Positions 13,036-21,118 of a DNA stretch of 37,710 bases are shown piece after piece. The DNA comes from Ekhidna sp. GTDB lineage: Bacteria > Bacteroidota > Bacteroidia > Cytophagales > Cyclobacteriaceae. The stretch lies in the NCBI GenBank assembly GCA_013214445.1, contig JABSPG010000008.1:1-37710 (forward strand), read 5' to 3'. The notes beneath the pieces are model-generated. The model made no database searches. It saw nothing but the letters and a program-made list of their open reading frames with translations, and was not told the origin of the DNA. Within the stretch, counting starts at the first letter, position 1, and each line of letters starts with the position of its first letter. Position numbers and translations under genes: made by a program.

Positions 13036-14311
13036 GGTAACATCTAATTTTTTACACAACTCGAAAGCCTTCCAGAATCGCAAAAGGTATTCAGGCGTTA
13101 CGACTATATCAGGGCGTTACAATGTGATAGCTCATGAAGGAAGTTCGAGATCTGGTAAGTCTTGGGCTATAGCTCAATTCATAGTAGAATACATCATGCG
13201 CTATACAGGTAAGACTATAACTATAGCACGCGATTCTAAAGCAGCTTTGAAGGATACGACCTATCATACTCTAAGAAAAGTCTTTGGTTCTTATGGTCTT
13301 AGCCCCGAATACTTTAATAAGTCCGCTACTGATATTCACATACGGGGCAACATTATCAGGTTTGTAGGTTGTAATGAAGACCCTTTGAGAGCGCACGGAT
13401 TGGAGCAGGATCTATTGTGGATTAATGAAGCCATAGCGGTGCCTAAGCTGACTTACGATCAGATGGTGCAACGTACTAATGAGTTTGTTTTCGTTGACTT
13501 CAATCCTAGCGAGGTTGAATCCTATCTCTATGACTTAGAGATGCAAGACAATGTCTATTATGTCAATTCAACCTTCGTAGATAATCCAGCAGCGCCACGT
13601 GCTGAAATTGACAAGATCCTTTCATACGCTCACCCGAAAGCAGAAGAACCAGAGGGTTATTGGAAAAAGGTGCGGTTTTATCATCCTGAGTTCAAATCGC
13701 ATGAAGATTGGGAGCGGTTCAAGGCGAAGAACCTAGAACAGAACAGCGCGGATCTTTGGATGTGGCGTGTCTATGGATTGGGTGAACGTACCGTTGGGGA
13801 TGATAGGGTAATCAAAAAGTATGAGATCTTCTACGATTATCCAGAGGTCTATGATTCAAAAATGTACGGGGGTGATTTCGGATTTTCACCAGCTCCAGCT
13901 GCTGGTATTGAACGAATATTGAACGGCAACAAAGTGTATTTAACTGAGTTAATGTATGAGCATTACACGCAGAACGAAGACATAGCCGAACATCTTAAAC
14001 CGTACTTAGAGGAGATCTGGGTATGGGACGAAGCAGGCAAAAAGGATATAGCGCGGTTACGTCAACTAGGCATGAATGCTTACCCGTGCGATAAAAGGGG
14101 CGGTGTCGAATCTGGTATCAGGAAAATGCAAAGCCGTGAGATATTCATACATTACAAATCTGAAAATCTGTTAAATGAGGTTAGGAATTATCGCTGGAAA
14201 AAGACGAAATCAGGTGATTATGTGATCAATTCTAAAGGTCACAGATCAGTAGTTAAGACCGATGACCACCTTTTAGATGCGTGGAGGTACGTGGAAACCC
14301 TTTATATTTAG
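13022..14311 (+). CDS. terL: Terminase large subunit (PBSX/Terminase_3-like)
   Basis: Packaging ATPase and nuclease, 429 residues. Walker A is G-S-S-R-S-G-K-S (40-47), Walker B is D-L-L-W-I-N-E-A (130-137). A coupling-type segment F-V-D-F-N-P-S follows around 157-163. The C-terminal RNase H-like nuclease shows its acidic residues in G-G-D-F-G-F (about 275), W-D-E-A (about 335) and D-D-H-L-L-D-A-W-R-Y (about 416-425). Length and motif order are standard for the PBSX-type family. No frameshift or missing motif was seen. Confidence 0.94.
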   Translation: MPKIEVTSNFLHNSKAFQNRKRYSGVTTISGRYNVIAHEGSSRSGKSWAIAQFIVEYIMRYTGKTITIARDSKAALKDTTYHTLRKVFGSYGLSPEYFNKSATDIHIRGNIIRFVGCNEDPLRAHGLEQDLLWINEAIAVPKLTYDQMVQRTNEFVFVDFNPSEVESYLYDLEMQDNVYYVNSTFVDNPAAPRAEIDKILSYAHPKAEEPEGYWKKVRFYHPEFKSHEDWERFKAKNLEQNSADLWMWRVYGLGERTVGDDRVIKKYEIFYDYPEVYDSKMYGGDFGFSPAPAAGIERILNGNKVYLTELMYEHYTQNEDIAEHLKPYLEEIWVWDEAGKKDIARLRQLGMNAYPCDKRGGVESGIRKMQSREIFIHYKSENLLNEVRNYRWKKTKSGDYVINSKGHRSVVKTDDHLLDAWRYVETLYI

Positions 14312-14315
14312 GCTT

Positions 14316-15593
14316 ATGAAACTATTCGGAGGCAATAAGAAGCAAGATATTATATCAAAAAGCGATAGCGTATCGCCTGTATTACCCGAAGGCGTGGAGC
14401 TATTAGGTAAAGATGTATGGTATTCTAAGAACGTTGATTTAGTTTCAGATTCATTCAGCTATGAATACGGATCTCCCTCAATGCTTTTGGATTTAGCTTT
14501 TGGGAAAAATTCATACGTCTATTCAGTCGTAGATGACATATCCAAAACAGCTTCTTTACTCCCTCGAAAGCTAGTTGACGAATCTGGCGAAGAGGTCGGA
14601 ATTTCCGACCAGTTCATAAATAGGGTTCTCAAAAAACCTAATTCAAAACAGACTTTTAACACGTTCTATAAAAAAATTCTGGCAAACCTTCTGGTATGTG
14701 GCAACGTGTACATCAGGCGTATTCAGGTCGAAGGATTTCCGCGTCCTTTCTTTGTCGTGCTTCATACGCCATGCGTGAAGATTGAAACCCTGAACGGGCG
14801 TATTGACGGGGTTGTATCACACTATCAATACGATCAAGCTACTAGGATAGAGGCACAAGACGTGCTACATATTCAATTTGATAACATTGTACGAAGCACT
14901 AACTACGGCATGTCCCCTTTGGCGGCTGGAAGATTAGTCTATGAAGGGGCAAATGATGCTTTCGAGGCAAAAGCCTACATGCACAAGAACAGGGGCGCAG
15001 CTGGTTTACTTTCCCCTAAAGAAGCTGGAATGCCTTTACAGCCTAAAGAGGAAAATAAGCTTTCAAGTTGGCTTAGGCACATAATAGGAGGTGCGAAAAA
15101 TGCAAACTCAATCAAGGTAGCTAGTACAGCTATGGATTACGTGCAGTTTGGTATGAGTCCAACTGATTTGAAGTCTTTGGAGGCGCTGGTAAGTGATCTA
15201 CGATCTATCTGTAGTGTCTATGGTGTAGATTCGGCGCGTTACAACGATCCTGCAAACAGCACATACAACAATAGGCAGGAGGCAAAAGAGCAATTCTACA
15301 GGGATGTGGTTCTGCCGTTGTCAAAATGGGTAGATCAGGAACTAAGCGAGTTTATTTTTTTAGACACATTCGGGATTGATGCTCAATTCGAGGTTGACAA
15401 ATCAGAGATTCAGATACTCAATAGACCTGATTTAGACCGCTCAAGAATGATCATTGAGCAAAAAAAGGCTGGTATTATACCTGTATCCTTCGCTCAGGAA
15501 CTACTTTATCCTAGTGTGGATTTTTCGGAATATGAAGATCCCGTCGACGATCAACCAATTCAGCCTATTGTAGGAAATGAAAACGAAGACTAA
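14316..15593 (+). CDS. Portal protein (HK97-like)
   Basis: 425 residues from the ATG at 14316, four bases after the terminase stop; a longer frame from 14277 overlaps the terminase and is not preferred. The sequence has portal family hallmarks: Y-S-V-V-D-D-I-S-K-T-A-S-L-L-P near the start, L-K-K-P-N-S-x-Q-T-F-x-x-F, L-L-V-C-G-N-V-Y-I-R-R, V-L-H-I-Q-F-D-N, and the wing/stem helix region followed by S-V-Y-G-V-D-S-A-R-Y-N-D-P. It forms the ring at the capsid vertex through which DNA enters. Position between terminase and protease agrees. Confidence 0.9.
   Translation: MKLFGGNKKQDIISKSDSVSPVLPEGVELLGKDVWYSKNVDLVSDSFSYEYGSPSMLLDLAFGKNSYVYSVVDDISKTASLLPRKLVDESGEEVGISDQFINRVLKKPNSKQTFNTFYKKILANLLVCGNVYIRRIQVEGFPRPFFVVLHTPCVKIETLNGRIDGVVSHYQYDQATRIEAQDVLHIQFDNIVRSTNYGMSPLAAGRLVYEGANDAFEAKAYMHKNRGAAGLLSPKEAGMPLQPKEENKLSSWLRHIIGGAKNANSIKVASTAMDYVQFGMSPTDLKSLEALVSDLRSICSVYGVDSARYNDPANSTYNNRQEAKEQFYRDVVLPLSKWVDQELSEFIFLDTFGIDAQFEVDKSEIQILNRPDLDRSRMIIEQKKAGIIPVSFAQELLYPSVDFSEYEDPVDDQPIQPIVGNENED
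14594..14610. repeat. Perfect 17-base dyad GGTCGGAATTTCCGACC
   Basis: Eight bases on each side of a central T are complementary. The 11-base core equals that of the intergenic dyad at 7407. This copy lies inside the portal gene. Confidence 0.5.
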
Positions 15594-15604
15594 AATGAAT
15601 AGCT

Positions 15605-15742
15605 ATGAAGTGTAAATGCGGTCGTGAATTAGAAACAAATATCAGCGAAAATTCGCTATGTGATTGTATCAAAGAGAAGATCCAGCGTAAAAAGATCTCG
15701 AAAGGAAAGTTGTTAAAGGATCAAACTGTGATAAAGAAATGA
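15605..15742 (+). CDS. 45-residue CxC/CxC mini-protein
   Basis: A short frame with ATG at 15605 encoding 45 residues: K-C-K-C-G-R near the start and L-C-D-C-I-K-E-K at about 18-25, two CxC pairs that suggest a zinc ribbon, then a strongly basic tail (R-K-K-I-S-K-G-K-L-L-K). It exactly fills the gap between portal and protease, and its TGA overlaps the protease ATG (ATGA at 15739), so it is likely translated. It may be a small DNA-binding or head-assembly protein. No family recognised. Confidence 0.62.
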   Translation: MKCKCGRELETNISENSLCDCIKEKIQRKKISKGKLLKDQTVIKK

Positions 15743-16530
15743 TCTTAAAAGAATATCAATCAATTGGAAATCATCAAGACAGATTGAATTTTGCGCTCGA
15801 AAATAAGCGCGAATTGATAGCGGCTAAGCGTGATTTTGATCATACATCAAAGGCTTTTACTACGTCTCCACAGCTTTTAAAGCACTTGGAAACGGCTATT
15901 AAAGCCGAACCTGATCAAGACGGGGTGTACAAGATCGTAGGAAATGCAATCGGCTTTTTAGATGGGCATGATGATGTATCAATGAAGGGATCTTTTACCA
16001 AGACTGTGAAGGAAACAGGAAAGCGCGTTAAGATCCTGCGTGACCATGGGCGCGGTATTGATTCAATTATAGCGGTCAACAAGGGGCTATTTATCGAGGA
16101 TGTTGATATTGAAACCCTTGGATTTCAGGTAATGGGTAAAACCGAGGTAGTCGGCGCTCGAATCCTTCCAAAGTATGATCCTAAAATTGCGGAAATGTAC
16201 GCCGACGGGGTGATAGATCAACATTCTGTAGGTATTCAGTACGTTAAGCTTGATTTGGCTGTAAATGATCCTTATCAGGAAGAAGAGTACAAGATTTGGC
16301 AGGCCACTATAGATCAGGTTATCAATAGAGAGGAAGCGATAGAACGCGGTTTTTATTTTCCTATCTTTGAGCAGAAATTAAAAGAGATTAGCGCGGTAGT
16401 ATTCGGGTCGAACCCTTATACGCCGACTATGGATAATAAGTCACTCGCAAGCGATGAGCCGTCCAACGACACTCAACCAAAAGACGAGCCGACCGAACCG
16501 AAGTCTCACATACACCGAAAATTGATTTGA
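15739..16530 (+). CDS. Prohead maturation protease (HK97/U35-like)
   Basis: Serine protease that trims scaffold and capsid during head maturation, 263 residues. The fold signature is visible: G-N-A-I-G-F-L-D-G-H-D-D (68-79), a probable catalytic His103 in R-D-H-G, and Ser163 in D-Q-H-S-V-G-I, where the family has its nucleophile. The Pro/Asp/Glu-rich C terminus (about 225-263) is probably a scaffold-like or cleavable tail. It sits directly before the major capsid gene, the standard arrangement. Start chosen from the ATGA overlap with the CxC mini-gene. Confidence 0.85.
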   Translation: MILKEYQSIGNHQDRLNFALENKRELIAAKRDFDHTSKAFTTSPQLLKHLETAIKAEPDQDGVYKIVGNAIGFLDGHDDVSMKGSFTKTVKETGKRVKILRDHGRGIDSIIAVNKGLFIEDVDIETLGFQVMGKTEVVGARILPKYDPKIAEMYADGVIDQHSVGIQYVKLDLAVNDPYQEEEYKIWQATIDQVINREEAIERGFYFPIFEQKLKEISAVVFGSNPYTPTMDNKSLASDEPSNDTQPKDEPTEPKSHIHRKLI

Positions 16531-16532
16531 AA

Positions 16533-17888
16533 ATGAAGGAATTTAAAAGAACGGCGGCAGATGTCGCTAAGATGCTAGAAGCTGACAAGCTCAAGGCGTT
16601 GATTCCAGTCGAAAGCTGGTTAAAAGAAAATGGCTATGACGTAAAGTCATTCGCAGAAATCGAGGAAGAGGCGGAAGCTATCGAGGCTCAAAAGACATAC
16701 TTTGAGTATTCAGCTGCATATATCAATGCCATGGCTGAGAAGGGCGAAGCTTCAAAAGCGGAAGCTGAAAAGACTATCAAAGGTCTTGAATTGAAAATGT
16801 CTCAAATGATGTCCGCTACTGAGAAGCTTGCAGAAAGCGCAGCTAAATTTAGCGAACAGGGCAACGGAAGCCAAAAAGATGATTCTGAAAAGTGGTATTC
16901 TGAAAAGACCCTTAAAGGTGTTGTCGAGGTCATGAAAGGAAGGGATAATGAGGTATTCGTTCCTAAGTATGGCGTGAAAATAGACGCAAACAAGGCTAAT
17001 ACCTTGACTACTTCCGTTACTGATAGCCCTTTAGCTTTGGTGTTACCTGAAATTGGAAGGGTCGGAACCGTTAAACCTACAGTGTACGACATCTTGCCTA
17101 AATTTCCCGTTCCTGCAAATAGCGGTGGTCAGGTTGGGTACTTTGACATGAAGACAGACGGCACGCTCGTAAGGGGTTCTGCTATGATGGCAGAAGCAGC
17201 GGCAACGCCTGAATCTGCAATCGAATGGCAGTACTACACGCAACCTTTGAAGAACGTCGGCGACATGATTCCATGGAGTAAGCAATTTGAGCACGACTTC
17301 GCATTGTTGACTCAGGAGTTAAGCATCTTTTTGGAAGTGAGCCAAGGCTTGGTAAAAGGAAATCAGATCGTGAACGGTGACGGTACTGGCAACAACCTAG
17401 CTGGTATGATTACTCAGATCGGCGCCTATACTCCTGTGGCCTCTGGTATCACTGATGCAAGTATCTATGACTTGGTAATCAAGTTGCGCGAGACCATAGA
17501 AAGCCCTCAGAATAGCAAATTCCGTTGTGATTTTGCCGTAATGAACATATCCGACATCAACAAGTACAAGTTGAAGAAAGATGCGAACAATAACTATATC
17601 ATGCCTCCATTCGTGACCGATAGCGGCGCGGTTATCGATGGCGTGACTGTTATTGAGGATAACAACGTTGTGGCTAAAACGATGTACATCGGTGATCGCA
17701 GGTTTGCACGTATCTATCAAGAGCCTGGGATTGGATTTGAGCGTGGATACATCAATGATGACTTCAGCAAGAATCTTGAAAGATTGAAGATCTTTGAAAG
17801 GCTATTGTTCTTGATTCGTAACATTGACAGAGCTGGCTTCCTTCGTGTCACTGACATAGACGCGGCTCTTACTACGCTTGCATCTTAA
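16533..17888 (+). CDS. Major capsid protein (HK97 fold)
   Basis: 451 residues from the ATG at 16533; a TTG at 16527 is an alternative that adds two residues. The first 120 residues are charged and helical, a delta/scaffold domain probably removed by the upstream protease. The rest reads as an HK97-type capsid: P-L-A-L-V-L-P-E-I-G-R-V (about 168-180), the P-domain spine, V-M-N-I-S-D-I-N-K-Y-K-L-K-K-D (about 338-352) and the C-terminal Y-I-G-D-R-R-F-A-R-I-Y segment. Order protease-capsid supports this. No cross-linking residues can be assigned without alignment. Confidence 0.88.
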   Translation: MKEFKRTAADVAKMLEADKLKALIPVESWLKENGYDVKSFAEIEEEAEAIEAQKTYFEYSAAYINAMAEKGEASKAEAEKTIKGLELKMSQMMSATEKLAESAAKFSEQGNGSQKDDSEKWYSEKTLKGVVEVMKGRDNEVFVPKYGVKIDANKANTLTTSVTDSPLALVLPEIGRVGTVKPTVYDILPKFPVPANSGGQVGYFDMKTDGTLVRGSAMMAEAAATPESAIEWQYYTQPLKNVGDMIPWSKQFEHDFALLTQELSIFLEVSQGLVKGNQIVNGDGTGNNLAGMITQIGAYTPVASGITDASIYDLVIKLRETIESPQNSKFRCDFAVMNISDINKYKLKKDANNNYIMPPFVTDSGAVIDGVTVIEDNNVVAKTMYIGDRRFARIYQEPGIGFERGYINDDFSKNLERLKIFERLLFLIRNIDRAGFLRVTDIDAALTTLAS

Positions 17889-17898
17889 TCTTAGGGAT

Positions 17899-18075
17899 AT
17901 GAAGATCAAGCTAGTAAAAGATTTTGAGCAACATAAAAAGGGGACGGTCTTTGAGACTGTCCCTAACGGCAGATTATCGCTCGATGTGGCAAAAAGCCTT
18001 ATCAAGCGTAACCTTGCCGAGGTTGTGACGGATCAAAAACCGAAGCCGAAAAGGCAAAAAAAAGAAAGCGAATAG
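17899..18075 (+). CDS. Small basic protein after capsid gene
   Basis: 58 residues from the ATG at 17899 (a TTG frame at 17878 overlaps the capsid gene and is less likely). It has a beta-rich N terminus (M-K-I-K-L-V-K-D-F, K-K-G-T-V-F-E-T-V), a helix, and a lysine/arginine-rich tail (K-P-K-P-K-R-Q-K-K-E-S-E). Not recognised; its place right after the capsid gene suggests a head-completion or DNA-contact role. A terminator follows immediately. Confidence 0.6.
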   Translation: MKIKLVKDFEQHKKGTVFETVPNGRLSLDVAKSLIKRNLAEVVTDQKPKPKRQKKESE

Positions 18076-18081
18076 ATGAAA

Positions 18082-18108
18082 CCTTCCCAATTTTGGGAGG
18101 GTTTTTTT
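18082..18108 (+). terminator. Rho-independent terminator
   Basis: CCTTCCC (18082-18088) pairs with GGGAGGG (18095-18101, one G-T pair), followed by seven T. It divides the capsid operon from the next structural gene. Confidence 0.85.
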
Positions 18109-18130
18109 ATACATTACATCAAAAAAAATT

Positions 18131-19117
18131 ATGGCAACAATAACAGTTACAGCAGAAACAAACGGGTTTTCAGTCAATATTGACAATGAGATGTATTCTT
18201 ATAATAAGGGTCAATTAGTGGCTTCATCGAAGAATATGACAGGCGACCTAGTACACCTTGCACTACCTACAGGTAAATACTTACATCATTTTAATATTGC
18301 ATCAGATACGCTAGATATTGGGGGTGTCACGTCCTTCGCGAATGCAGCTGCTTTGATAGCGCAGCTTGACAAGGTTATAGCTGCCGCCCCCGGAGCATCG
18401 AATGTGATAGGAAAGGTAGATAAGTTCGGATTCAATAAGAATGTACAACCCGGTTCTTATGTCCTGATCAGTTCGTATGGCGGGACGTTCGATGAGACTA
18501 ACATCATGACGACCGAACAGACCTATACTATTGCATACAACAACACAACAGACGGGGCGACGGCCACAGGCGCGCGTATCCTTCAGTTTACACACATAAA
18601 AGACGTTGACGGAGTTATTACGGAAGTGGATGAAATACATATTCTAGGATCGTCTGGTTCCGATGTAACAACATTTTCAGGATTAGGAATTAACAGGGTC
18701 ATTGTAGTTGATTTTGGTGGGGATGCTAAGAATGGAGATGACATTACAATAACAGCTACCACAGACGGGACTACACAAGCCCAAATTGAAGTTGGAACTA
18801 GTGTCACTGAACAGCTTCTATATCATACTCCTGAGAACGTCAACTTCAATATGACTAGGTTTTATCTGACTTTCAGGAAGACGTCTGGGGGAGGCGTTCC
18901 TAAATTGGATATACGCTTAAACTCTTATTCAAGAATTACGGGTGGTATCTATAATGTCAGGGAGTTGTCAGGAGACACACAGCGCGGTAATGAATTAGAC
19001 CCGAGTAACTTTAATGCTGACTTTGGAGGGCGTGAGGTGATCTTTGTTGATGTACAGACAGATACTGCCAACACGGCAATAAATGGATCATTTGGCGGTG
19101 AACTTACCGTTGCGTAG
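18131..19117 (+). CDS. Putative virion structural protein (head decoration or fibre-like)
   Basis: 328 residues, low in Cys, rich in Thr, Gly, Asn and Asp, almost entirely beta-strand in appearance (M-A-T-I-T-V-T-A-E-T, D-D-I-T-I-T-A-T-T-D-G-T-T). There is an Ala-rich helix at about 70-90. Isolated by terminators on both sides right behind the capsid genes, which suggests separate high expression, as for a decoration protein or a second abundant virion protein. No specific family is recognised. Start ATG at 18131 is preceded by an A-rich leader. Confidence 0.55.
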   Translation: MATITVTAETNGFSVNIDNEMYSYNKGQLVASSKNMTGDLVHLALPTGKYLHHFNIASDTLDIGGVTSFANAAALIAQLDKVIAAAPGASNVIGKVDKFGFNKNVQPGSYVLISSYGGTFDETNIMTTEQTYTIAYNNTTDGATATGARILQFTHIKDVDGVITEVDEIHILGSSGSDVTTFSGLGINRVIVVDFGGDAKNGDDITITATTDGTTQAQIEVGTSVTEQLLYHTPENVNFNMTRFYLTFRKTSGGGVPKLDIRLNSYSRITGGIYNVRELSGDTQRGNELDPSNFNADFGGREVIFVDVQTDTANTAINGSFGGELTVA

Positions 19118-19157
19118 ATTTGAGAGTTTCATTTGGGAGAAGTTTTGAAAGCACTTA

Positions 19158-19188
19158 AAAGCTCTGGTATTTTATCAGGGCTTTTTTT
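19158..19188 (+). terminator. Rho-independent terminator
   Basis: AAAGCTCTG (19158-19166) pairs with CAGGGCTTT (19176-19184, one G-T pair) and is followed by T. Its tail runs straight into TATATTTG. Confidence 0.83.
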
Positions 19189-19195
19189 ATATTTG
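19188..19195 (+). promoter_or_regulatory. Consensus -7 element TATATTTG
   Basis: Perfect TAnnTTTG whose first base belongs to the preceding terminator T run. The next feature downstream is not a gene but another terminator at 19241-19283, so it would make a short RNA. Confidence 0.55.
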
Positions 19196-19199
19196 TTGC

Positions 19200-19283
19200 A
19201 AGAGCTTTAAACCCTCTTTAGGATCGCACCTAAAACATTCGTCCTTATCAGTGTTTGCCGCACTGATAAGGACTTTTCTTTTT
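19200..19283 (+). ncRNA. Candidate short RNA 1 in the capsid-connector gap
   Basis: About 84 bases bounded by a -7 element and a very strong terminator. TTTAGG (19217-19222) pairs with CCTAAA (19229-19234), loop ATCGCA; alternatively AAGAG (19200-19204) pairs with CTCTT (19214-19218), and the two are mutually exclusive. The terminator stem is 13 perfect pairs, GTCCTTATCAGTG (19241-19253) with CACTGATAAGGAC (19261-19273), then T-rich. No reading frame. It could be a free small RNA or merely insulation between operons. Confidence 0.42.
19241..19283 (+). terminator. Very strong terminator, 13-bp perfect stem
   Basis: Thirteen perfect base pairs with a 7-base loop (TTTGCCG) and the tail TTTTCTTTTT. 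The longest perfect terminator stem in the window. Confidence 0.88.
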
Positions 19284-19298
19284 AACCCGTCTGGTTAT

Positions 19299-19306
19299 TA
19301 TCTTTG
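19299..19306 (+). promoter_or_regulatory. Consensus -7 element TATCTTTG
   Basis: Perfect TAnnTTTG. Transcription from here would meet the terminator at 19363-19393 before reaching the 19421 gene. Confidence 0.6.
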
Positions 19307-19310
19307 AATC

Positions 19311-19393
19311 ACTCATAACACACAGGGGTAATACCTCTTTTCTTCATCATTTGGGATTTGATAAACCCGTTGGGCTATTCTAACGGGTTTTTT
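19311..19393 (+). ncRNA. Candidate short RNA 2 or attenuated leader before the connector gene
   Basis: About 80 bases from a consensus promoter to a terminator. AGGGGT (19324-19329) pairs with ACCTCT (19333-19338, one G-T pair), loop AAT. The terminator stem is AAACCCGTT (19363-19371) with AACGGGTTT (19382-19390). Because the connector gene starts only 28 bases later with no other clear promoter, this may be a leader controlling entry into the tail operon by attenuation. No reading frame fits. Not matched to any known riboswitch. Confidence 0.42.
19363..19393 (+). terminator. Rho-independent terminator or attenuator
   Basis: Nine perfect pairs, 10-base loop, then T. It lies just upstream of the connector gene, so some read-through is presumably needed unless an unrecognised promoter follows. 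Confidence 0.83.
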
Positions 19394-19420
19394 ATTTACT
19401 TTGAAAAAAAAGAACGAAAC

Positions 19421-20116
19421 ATGCCCCTACCTACGATCAATCAGGAGGATTTCAAAGGAGATATTAACATATCACAAGCTGGCACTATCAATACTGATTT
19501 TGACGCCTACATTGAAACCTACATACAAAAGGGTATCAGAGACACATTAGGGGATGCCGCATTTGTCCAGATCAGGGATAATACAAGACAGAAATGGCAG
19601 GATCTTTTCAACGGGGTGGACTATACGGACAAGAACGGGGACGTAGTATATCAACACGGTATGACTAATGCTCTAAGATATTTTATCTACTTCTTTTGGT
19701 GTCGTGATTCATTCATGAACAGCCCTAACGGGAATGTTTCGGCGACATTTGAAAATGCAGAATTACTCAATGCTGGAGGTCAATTTGGAGTAGTTCGAGA
19801 ACGATATAATAGGTTTGTCGATATTATGAACTGTGAGGTATTCCCTTTTATTTCTGAGTTCAAAGAATCGAGCGAAGCGATAACAGGGTACACAGATAAC
19901 GGCGGAGGATCTATTACGATTGAGTTCGCGTCTACGAAATACCTACAGTCAGGCGATCTATTGAACGTAAACGGGACGGATTATACGGTTAGTGCGGTTG
20001 ATACAGATGTTTCTGCCACTATTTCGGGCGCTGGCTCCTTGATCCCTACAGGGGACGTAAAATGGGAGCCGTTCGGAATGATTAAGAATACTTACACGGA
20101 AAGGTTGGTAATATGA
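19421..20116 (+). CDS. Head-tail adaptor (DUF6712-like)
   Basis: 231 residues from the ATG at 19421; the longer frame from 19358 crosses the terminator. The helical N-terminal part (I-E-T-Y-I-Q-K-G-I-R-D-T-L-G-D-A, A-L-R-Y-F-I-Y-F-F-W-C-R-D) resembles the DUF6712-type connector proteins of Bacteroidota phages, which occupy this position after the capsid. A beta-rich C terminus from about residue 160 (G-G-S-I-T-I-E-F) looks like an inserted small barrel. It overlaps the next gene by ATGA. Role inferred: ring between portal and tail. Confidence 0.65.
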   Translation: MPLPTINQEDFKGDINISQAGTINTDFDAYIETYIQKGIRDTLGDAAFVQIRDNTRQKWQDLFNGVDYTDKNGDVVYQHGMTNALRYFIYFFWCRDSFMNSPNGNVSATFENAELLNAGGQFGVVRERYNRFVDIMNCEVFPFISEFKESSEAITGYTDNGGGSITIEFASTKYLQSGDLLNVNGTDYTVSAVDTDVSATISGAGSLIPTGDVKWEPFGMIKNTYTERLVI

Positions 20117-21078
20117 GTAAAAAGCCCGTATTGATAGAACAATTTCCTGTTGTACCCGATGTTATAGAGGGGTTCATTAACTCAATTGAGTGGGTGGATG
20201 ATTACACATTAGATCCGTTGAACTTTGTACACGGAACACCCCTAATGACCACTACCCAATTTTCAAGGATAGATGATAGTAAGTTGCGTTTTCCCCTTTG
20301 TTATCTGCCCGAATTCTTTACGGGGCGAAAGTATAACAGGTATTCACCTATTCAAGCTGAGGTCAATCTCAGGTTGTTCTTTTTGGTCAACGTCAAATCA
20401 GAGGATCTAACAACGGATGATCATTACGCTAATCCTTTAGATCTGATGCGTAGGTATGTCGAGATATTCACATCTCACATGGCCTATTATGAAGCCTTCC
20501 AGATCAGACCTACAGACGCACCTTACCCTTTTATATTTCATGCGAACGCTGGCAGATACGCAGATCGGAGGGGTTACGACGCTCGAATATTTCAGGAATC
20601 CACATCAGGGATTGAGATAAACTTTACAGCGTTGAACCTTATAAAATGCGATAAAACACGACGCTATGAGCCAAATCCAAACCCTGACACGGGAGAGGAT
20701 GGATCACAGGGAGGTGGTCAATTCAACGCATGGACGGTTAATGAGTCTAACGTGGTTATTTCCACGCCTAACACGGGGTCTAGTGATGCTCCAGCTATCA
20801 ATGTAATTAACAAATCCTCCCAGCCTTGGGAAGTCGTAAAGGATGTTCAACCCATCTATGATTTAGATGTCGCCTACTTTGATACGTTGGGCGTACTAGA
20901 TCCTAGCGTGGGTACATCCGTTACAGTATCGGGCGTGGATGGATTAACGGCTAATGTATCGGGTGAGCTAGACTTTTCATCTGTTGAAACCGACATCTAC
21001 CAGCTCACTATTTCGATCTTTTCCGAACGCGAAAACATCCAAATCAAGCAACAAGTGAAAGTGAGAAACTCTATTTAG
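20113..21078 (+). CDS. Neck/tail structural protein with Ig-like C terminus
   Basis: 321 residues. The N-terminal 200 residues are mixed alpha/beta, unrecognised, but placed where phages encode head closure or tail-terminator proteins. A Gly/Asp/Asn/Pro-rich linker (about 193-208) follows, and the last 75 residues (P-I-Y-D-L-D-V-A-Y-F ... V-S-G-V-D-G-L-T-A-N-V) look like a bacterial Ig-like beta sandwich, which often decorates virions and binds cell-surface sugars. ATGA overlap with the adaptor gene. Precise neck role is inference. Confidence 0.52.
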   Translation: MSKKPVLIEQFPVVPDVIEGFINSIEWVDDYTLDPLNFVHGTPLMTTTQFSRIDDSKLRFPLCYLPEFFTGRKYNRYSPIQAEVNLRLFFLVNVKSEDLTTDDHYANPLDLMRRYVEIFTSHMAYYEAFQIRPTDAPYPFIFHANAGRYADRRGYDARIFQESTSGIEINFTALNLIKCDKTRRYEPNPNPDTGEDGSQGGGQFNAWTVNESNVVISTPNTGSSDAPAINVINKSSQPWEVVKDVQPIYDLDVAYFDTLGVLDPSVGTSVTVSGVDGLTANVSGELDFSSVETDIYQLTISIFSERENIQIKQQVKVRNSI

Positions 21079-21080
21079 TT

Positions 21081-21088
21081 TATTTTTG
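21081..21088 (+). promoter_or_regulatory. -7 element TATTTTTG before the tail tube gene
   Basis: Perfect TAnnTTTG, 38 bases before the ATG at 21119. With the terminator at 22069 it would make the tail tube gene a separately expressed unit. Confidence 0.6.
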
Positions 21089-21118
21089 TAATATTGATCA
21101 AATTAAAATTTAACTATT

